A program made the position numbers and the translations under genes. Below the pieces are notes generated by a model. That model ran no database searches, had not been told where the DNA came from, and saw only the letters and a list, made by a program, of their open reading frames with translations. From Candidatus Heimdallarchaeota archaeon (GTDB lineage Archaea; Asgardarchaeota; Heimdallarchaeia; Heimdallarchaeales; Kariarchaeaceae): DNA of 11,615 nucleotides. The stretch is from the NCBI GenBank assembly GCA_030668165.1, contig DAOUUM010000054.1, forward strand, positions 1-11,615, written 5' to 3'. Positions 8,261 through 11,615 of this stretch are shown piece after piece. Each line of letters begins with the position of its first letter. The first letter of the stretch is position 1.

Positions 8261-8581
8261 ATGTTAACAGAATTTACAATCACTAATGGGAAAAAATTAG
8301 ATCCGAATTATGAATTGGATTTTCATTTATTTCATCATGAGAATCAAATTCATCTTTACATAATCCTACCCGGTGTGATTGCAAAATCCATTCAGATAAA
8401 AATAATCGATTTGAAATTGTCTATTCATGGTGCTATCCATAAAAAATTTATTAATATTTTTAAAGGCACTCAAATTAAGATAGAGGGAGAATTACCGGTT
8501 CTTGTTGAACCTTCAACAGTTAATGTTGAGTACAATTTGGGTATATTTGAAATTAAATTGTCGCCTAAAGTTGCCCAATAG
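8261..8581 (+). CDS. Small heat-shock protein, Hsp20/α-crystallin family
   Basis: This is a 106-residue cytosolic protein. The α-crystallin pattern is visible: a strand HLYIILPGV (the usual 'LPGv' near residue 37), a following LKLSIHG strand (the usual 'L-x-I-x-G'), then ELPVLVEPSTVNVEYN and the closing strand LGIFEIKLSPK in place of the canonical GVLxIxLPK. These ATP-independent holdases bind unfolded proteins and form oligomers. It is shorter than typical family members (about 140-170): the N-terminal arm is only about 20 residues and the C-terminal IxI assembly motif is absent. Large oligomers may therefore not form. The gene follows the protease after 55 bp and no Shine-Dalgarno is evident. 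The family call is good despite divergence. An unrelated CS-domain protein (p23-like) is the main alternative. Confidence 0.75.
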   Translation: MLTEFTITNGKKLDPNYELDFHLFHHENQIHLYIILPGVIAKSIQIKIIDLKLSIHGAIHKKFINIFKGTQIKIEGELPVLVEPSTVNVEYNLGIFEIKLSPKVAQ

Positions 8582-8614
8582 GTATAAAATTCACATTCAA
8601 AGAAAATACTACAA

Positions 8615-8621
8615 TTTTTTT
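8615..8621 (+). terminator. Oligo-T stop after the Hsp20 gene
   Basis: A run of seven T residues lies 34 bases after the TAG stop of the Hsp20 gene and 41 bases before the strong TATA box of the next gene, a fitting place for transcription to end. Confidence 0.45.
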
Positions 8622-8661
8622 AACATCACTAGTAACATGAAATGTAGGGAGATAGGATACC

Positions 8662-8671
8662 TTTTATATAA
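8662..8671 (+). promoter_or_regulatory. Strong archaeal TATA box of the receiver gene
   Basis: TTTTATATAA matches the archaeal TATA consensus closely and is centred 31 bases before the ATG at 8698. Standard spacing puts the transcript start within about 5 bases of the ATG, so the mRNA should be nearly leaderless. This agrees with the absence of a Shine-Dalgarno there. The purine-rich GGGAGATAGG just upstream (8647-8656) could contain the TFB recognition element. Confidence 0.7.
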
Positions 8672-8697
8672 TTCATTATTACTTTTGATCAGAATTC

Positions 8698-9096
8698 ATG
8701 ACCGAAGATACCATTATTGATTTGGATGATGATACTATACACATATTGTTTGTTGAAGATGAACCAGATTTAAATGTCCTCATAAACCTTGCCTTGGAAT
8801 ACATTGATGGGATTGAAGCACATGTTGTAATGTCTGCTGAGAAAGCGATGGATTTTCTGGAAAAACAAAATATACATGCGATTGTGAGTGACCACTACCT
8901 CCCAAAAATGCTAGGCATTGAATTGTTGACCCATGTGAAGAAGAATTATCCTAGTATCAAGCGATTTTTGATTACTGGATCAATTGAGGGAGCAGTCTTC
9001 GACTGGGCGAAAAGAGATGCTGAACCCATCGAAATATTCGAGAAACCATTAATAATTGAAGATATTATCAATAAAGTGGTCAAATCAATTTCTTAA
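8698..9096 (+). CDS. Stand-alone response-regulator receiver domain (CheY-like)
   Basis: The 132 residues consist of one REC domain and nothing else. All signature residues are present: the acidic pair E20/D21 in FVEDEPD for Mg2+, phosphoacceptor D65 in VSDHYLPKMLG, T93 in LITGS and K116 in FEKP. The protein should therefore be phosphorylated by a histidine kinase and switch conformation. There is no output domain, so it must act through a partner. No histidine kinase or chemotaxis gene is in the window. Family knowledge: orphan receivers serve in phosphorelays, chemotaxis or as binding switches. The N-terminus has a short acidic extension (DLDDD) before the first strand. The ATG is supported by the TATA box 31 bases upstream. 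Confidence 0.93.
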   Translation: MTEDTIIDLDDDTIHILFVEDEPDLNVLINLALEYIDGIEAHVVMSAEKAMDFLEKQNIHAIVSDHYLPKMLGIELLTHVKKNYPSIKRFLITGSIEGAVFDWAKRDAEPIEIFEKPLIIEDIINKVVKSIS

Positions 9097-9151
9097 ATTT
9101 AAACTAATTATAACTATATTGGCAAATCTAAAATATTGATCGTTTGTAGCT

Positions 9152-9170
9152 AAGAAAAACTTTTATGAGA
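9152..9170 (+). promoter_or_regulatory. BRE/TATA candidate for the H1-like repeat gene
   Basis: AAGAAAAAC followed by TTTTATGA resembles a TFB recognition element plus TATA box. The centre is about 29 bases before the ATG at 9194, the same geometry as the receiver gene promoter. It again implies a leaderless transcript. Confidence 0.5.
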
Positions 9171-9193
9171 GTTCTCTATAAAAGTATTATCAG

Positions 9194-10150
9194 ATGATGA
9201 AGAAGTTTGAATTTTTTATTTACAATCATGATGCTAGGGAATTTACCTACTATAAAGGAGCAAAGAAGAAGTTTAAGGATTTAATCAAAGGAGATCCTGC
9301 AGCGATTTCAACTCAGCTCGAAATCGAAGGCATTGATGGTTTATTAATTATGGATGATAATTCTGAGAGATGGTTTTTGGTATTTTCTGATAATATGGGA
9401 ATCGTTGCCACAAGAACTGCAAGAAGAATGGCAGATTCAATTAGGAGATCAGGAACCACATTACCTGATGGCTTTTGGTTGAAGGTTAATTATCCACTAG
9501 AAGAATTATCAGATCCCAATCTTGGTGATTTATGGAAGAGTGTCCAACAAAAATATGTGAAATCAAATCTAATCGGTATGCAACTTGATAAGGATACCGG
9601 ACTTCCAAGTCAAATCAAGGAGAGAACTGAGAGATTGAAGGTTTCAGGGCATTCAGATGCTCTAACTGAGGCGAAACAGGAAAAAGCTGAGGCAGTTGCT
9701 AGGAAAAGGGCTAGTACTAGGTCAACCACTAAAAAATCAACTACCAAGAAACCAACAACAAAATCACCTATTTCAAAGGGCAAAACTCCTGCAAAAGCAA
9801 CACCTAAGAAAACACCTGCTGCAAAAGCAACGCCTAAGAAAACACCTGCTGCAAAAGCAACGCCAAAGAAAACACCTGCTGCAAAAGCAACGCCAAAGTC
9901 TTCAAAACAATTCTTAGAGATTGAAAATATTGTTGATTATGTAGATTCAGGTAGTACAGTTCGTGTGATCAAAGGAAAAATAACCATGGGTACTAGTCAA
10001 CCTGAATATAAAACGGTGATACTATCTCAAAGTTACCTATCCAATACTGAATGGACAAATATAGCAGTTTTCTTGGAAAATGGAAATATTGCAGAGGTTA
10101 CCTTAACAGCAAAAGAAGAATCAAATTATATCACATCTCTTAAAATCTAG
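9194..10150 (+). CDS. Two-domain protein of unknown function with histone-H1-like Lys/Ala/Pro linker
   Basis: I do not recognise the family. The N-terminal part (about 1-150) looks globular and α/β. Its GIDGLLIMDD, WFLVFSDNMG and ATRTARRMADSIRR stretches recall roadblock/longin-type folds, but the resemblance is weak. Residues about 155-238 form a low-complexity basic linker rich in Lys, Ala, Thr and Pro. Within it, AKATPKKTPA is repeated three times plus six further residues (200-235). TPKK resembles the S/TPKK motif by which histone H1 tails contact the DNA minor groove, so nucleic-acid binding is plausible. The C-terminal domain (239-318) is β-rich with no known motif. There is no signal peptide or membrane span. 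Two ATGs in tandem (9194, 9197) could both serve as start. The linker could also be a simple flexible tether or bind ribosomes or polyanions. Confidence 0.8.
   Translation: MMKKFEFFIYNHDAREFTYYKGAKKKFKDLIKGDPAAISTQLEIEGIDGLLIMDDNSERWFLVFSDNMGIVATRTARRMADSIRRSGTTLPDGFWLKVNYPLEELSDPNLGDLWKSVQQKYVKSNLIGMQLDKDTGLPSQIKERTERLKVSGHSDALTEAKQEKAEAVARKRASTRSTTKKSTTKKPTTKSPISKGKTPAKATPKKTPAAKATPKKTPAAKATPKKTPAAKATPKSSKQFLEIENIVDYVDSGSTVRVIKGKITMGTSQPEYKTVILSQSYLSNTEWTNIAVFLENGNIAEVTLTAKEESNYITSLKI
9791..9898 (+). repeat. 30-bp in-frame tandem repeat, 3.6 copies
   Basis: Units start at 9791, 9821 and 9851, and a partial unit spans 9881-9898. Each encodes AKATPKKTPA. Units differ at only one or two third-codon positions (ACA/ACG, CCT/CCA), so copies arose recently by slippage or recombination. 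The flank at 9782-9790 (AAAACTCCT) looks like a degenerate older copy end. Confidence 0.9.
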
Positions 10151-10188
10151 GCAAAATATTATTTAATTTAATATATTAGTCTTATATA

Positions 10189-10953
10189 ATGAGAATTCCA
10201 GCGGATTTATTGGATAAAATTCATTTAATGGATGCGTTGGATGGTATTAAAGAGATTCCAGACAGTTCTATTGATCTGACAATCACCAGTCCACCATTTT
10301 ATGATGATGATCTCTACATCCTGGATGATGGGAATCCTGAATTTGGCTGGAAAGATTACAATGATTATCTGAAGCATATCGCGGAAATTCTTGAGGAACT
10401 ATACCGAGTAACCAAAGATGGAGGGAGGTTATGCTTGATATTAAGTAATTCTCCTAGTGATAAGGAGGGCCGGATTAAGTTCTATTATCCCATAATTCAT
10501 GATGTAGCCTCCAGTGCAGTAAAAAATAATTGGTTACTGGTGGATGAGGCCATATGGTATAAATCAAAACCAAATTATGGAGATGAAACCCACCAGAATT
10601 ACATACCCAATTCTCAATTGATACAGACCCATGATTGGATTTCCGTATTCCGCAAAGGAGAGAATGATGAAACCATGGAAACCAGCAGGAGAAAAAAATT
10701 AAATTCCGTTTGGAAACTAGCAAATGATGGGGGTAGGAAATATGATGGATATAATCGCTTCTACTCCACATTCCCGGATAAATTAATTGAGAATTGTATC
10801 GAGCTCTGGAGTGTAAAGAATGATGTGATATTGGATCCATATGTTGGCTCTGGTCAAGTAGTCAGAGTAGCAATAAATAAGAAACGCAAGGCTATAGGTT
10901 TTGAAATCGATCCCCGATGGATAGTATACTGGAAAGATATCAATTCAGGCTAA
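10189..10953 (+). CDS. DNA methyltransferase of the N4-cytosine/N6-adenine family (orphan)
   Basis: The 254-residue enzyme has catalytic motif IV as TSPPF (33-37, preceded by DLTI) and SAM-binding motif I as DPYVGSG (216-222) near the C-terminus. This IV-before-I order is that of β-class amino-methyltransferases (Pfam N6_N4_Mtase). The S-P-P-[Y/F] form is commoner in N4-cytosine enzymes, while N6-adenine enzymes usually have DPPY, so m4C is favoured but not proven. Other family hallmarks are the YRVTKDGGRLCLIL strand-turn and the GFEIDPRW end. A target-recognition region probably lies at about 105-190. No restriction endonuclease is next to it, so a regulatory or housekeeping methylation role is more likely than a classical restriction system. 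Length is normal for a minimal family member. Its last 9 bases overlap the convergent gene. Confidence 0.9.
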   Translation: MRIPADLLDKIHLMDALDGIKEIPDSSIDLTITSPPFYDDDLYILDDGNPEFGWKDYNDYLKHIAEILEELYRVTKDGGRLCLILSNSPSDKEGRIKFYYPIIHDVASSAVKNNWLLVDEAIWYKSKPNYGDETHQNYIPNSQLIQTHDWISVFRKGENDETMETSRRKKLNSVWKLANDGGRKYDGYNRFYSTFPDKLIENCIELWSVKNDVILDPYVGSGQVVRVAINKKRKAIGFEIDPRWIVYWKDINSG

Positions 10954-11376
10954 TTTTTTGAAACCTGTTTCTACATAGGTATCAATTAAGGGAGAATCTT
11001 CATCAAGATGTGTGAAAGTTACTAATAGTCTGTTGTATCCGTATTTCTCAGCTACTACCTTTAGTTTTGATAATAATTTAGAAAGATATCCTTCATTGGC
11101 AAATATCGCCGTCAATAAAGCTTCATTTTCTTTCTCACCTCTAATGAAACATGCTGTAGCCTGTAATGTGTAATTATCTCTCATAACCACGAATTCTAAC
11201 AAATTATCATTATTTAATATATTATTCAAAAATTCAGTCACCTCATCCTCAGGAAGATCAAATTTTTTTGAGAATAGTGTTACCCAATTGTTAGAGTCTA
11301 TTTTTGAATCGAAGTAGGTTATATTCTGATTATCGGGTTTGATCTGATCTGTATCTATATAGTAGGTGATTTGCAT
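10945..11376 (-). CDS. GNAT-like N-acetyltransferase, small
   Basis: The 143-residue protein shows the second half of a GNAT fold. A β-strand pair around VVMRDNYTLQATACFIRGE is followed by LLTAIFANEGYLSKLLSKL (strand plus helix at the acetyl-CoA site), then AEKYGYNRLLVTF and the ending IDTYVETGFKKLA, a common 'Y-x-x-x-GF' finish. The acetyl-CoA loop R/Q-x-x-G-x-G/A is not clear, so cofactor binding is uncertain. The N-terminal ~60 residues are more helical and unassigned. The substrate is unknown. The ATG at 11376 opens about 25 bases after the structured segment on the same strand, so the gene may be read through from it. It converges with, and overlaps by 9 bp, the DNA methyltransferase. 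Confidence 0.65.
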   Translation of the reverse strand: MQITYYIDTDQIKPDNQNITYFDSKIDSNNWVTLFSKKFDLPEDEVTEFLNNILNNDNLLEFVVMRDNYTLQATACFIRGEKENEALLTAIFANEGYLSKLLSKLKVVAEKYGYNRLLVTFTHLDEDSPLIDTYVETGFKKLA

Positions 11377-11399
11377 AGTAAACTTCTCTGTATTGATGA

Positions 11400-11615
11400 C
11401 CTGAATTTTGACAAATTCTTACGTGTTCGTTCCACAGCAACCAGACGTCACCGTCACCCAGTCTAGGGTTGTTTGCCATGTTGTCCTGATTTAATCAGAA
11501 CGGTTCGTCTCTCCTGCTTCTCCAGTTTCCTAACTTTCAACGAAGACCGGTAATCCACGCTTCACCGGTGGGTCATTGCTCTGTGGCATTTCCAAGAGGA
11601 TTTTCCACAGTAGTC
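11400..11615 (-). ncRNA. Putative structured non-coding RNA, 5' part outside the window (RNase P RNA-like?)
   Basis: There is no long ORF, and G+C is about 47% by hand count against roughly one third in neighbouring genes, a usual sign of structural RNA in an AT-rich genome. The minus strand is favoured because its putative loops are purine-rich. Helices seen (window positions): 11581-11586 with 11605-11610; ACCGGT at 11546-11551 with 11564-11569; GGTTCGT 11502-11508 with ACGAA/CC 11540-11548 (2-base bulge); GTCCTGAT 11483-11490 with ATCAGAAC 11494-11501 (one G-U); CAACC/AGAC 11438-11446 with GTCT/GGTTG 11461-11471; GAATTT 11403-11408 with AAATTC 11413-11418. The minus-strand stretch AUGCCACAGAGCAAUGACC resembles the conserved GUGCCACAGAAACGAGACC region of archaeal RNase P RNA. 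The expected GUAAGAGC and AGAA..GGCUUA elements were not found. It could also be a structured 5' leader of the acetyltransferase gene. Confidence 0.5.

Noticed and set aside
8502..8720. Open frame overlapping the Hsp20 end and the receiver gene promoter
   Set aside because: It runs in another frame through the conserved Hsp20 strand and across the oligo-T stop and TATA box. Its composition looks random.
9791..9898. Tandem repeats as a possible CRISPR array
   Set aside because: Units are contiguous 30-mers without spacers and keep the reading frame, so they are coding minisatellite repeats.
10475..10840. Long open frame on the minus strand opposite the DNA methyltransferase
   Set aside because: It is antisense to a gene with clear catalytic motifs. 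Its translation is rich in His, Ser and Trp with no recognisable domain, as expected of a shadow frame.
8698..10953. Receiver, repeat protein, methyltransferase and acetyltransferase as one defence or signalling operon
   Set aside because: Separate TATA-like elements precede the genes, the acetyltransferase is on the other strand, and none of the families depends on another. Adjacency alone does not support a shared system.
11485..11545. SRP RNA helix 8-like string on the minus strand (GUUAGG, ten bases, AGCAG)
   Set aside because: The order and spacing imitate the SRP motif GUCAGG...AGCAG. The ten bases between cannot form the required stem with a GGAA-type loop, and no Alu-domain UGUAA element is seen.
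11546..11569. Two ACCGGT palindromes as a protein-binding operator pair
   Set aside because: They pair with each other in a possible RNA helix inside the structured segment, and nothing nearby suggests a repressor target. RNA structure is the simpler explanation.

Overview
The window looks like chromosomal DNA from an AT-rich archaeon. Signs of this are TATA boxes about 30 bases upstream of start codons with almost no leader (clearest at 8662-8671), a GGTG-type Shine-Dalgarno before one start, oligo-T stretches after genes, and two secreted cysteine-free proteins ending in archaeal-style C-terminal anchor/sorting tails. A cytosolic protein that combines winged-helix repeats with an eukaryote-like RING-type zinc module points, as an inference, to an Asgard archaeon or a relative. 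No single marker settles the lineage.

Layout. The left edge holds the 3' end of an integral-membrane ICMT/PEMT-type methyltransferase (1-285), followed by an oligo-T stretch. Next is a 696-residue protein made of about seven winged-helix-like repeats and a C-terminal zinc ribbon plus RING-like domain (431-2521). Then comes a surface pair: a heavily N-glycosylatable PKD/Ig-like protein (2652-4487) and a 1218-residue subtilisin-family protease (4549-8205). Both have a signal peptide and a C-terminal hydrophobic segment with a basic end, and neither has a cysteine.

The right half holds small cytosolic genes: an Hsp20-type chaperone (8261-8581), a stand-alone response-regulator receiver domain (8698-9096), a protein of unknown function with a histone-H1-like Lys/Ala/Pro linker encoded by a 30-bp tandem repeat (9194-10150), and an orphan DNA methyltransferase with a TSPPF motif (10189-10953). 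A GNAT-like acetyltransferase on the minus strand (10945-11376) overlaps the methyltransferase tail by 9 bp. The last ~215 bases (about 11400-11615) have no long ORF, are clearly richer in G+C than the rest (about 47% by hand count), and can form several helices. They look like a structured RNA read on the minus strand and cut by the window edge. Its 5' part resembles the conserved GCCACAG region of archaeal RNase P RNA, but other hallmarks were not found.

How they work together. The two surface proteins probably act together at the cell envelope, because they are adjacent, share architecture and lie 61 bp apart. The other genes appear to be mostly separate transcription units, several with their own TATA-like elements. 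There is no mobile element, CRISPR array or obvious defence island. The best candidates for new biology are the winged-helix/RING protein, the terminal structured RNA and the H1-like repeat protein.
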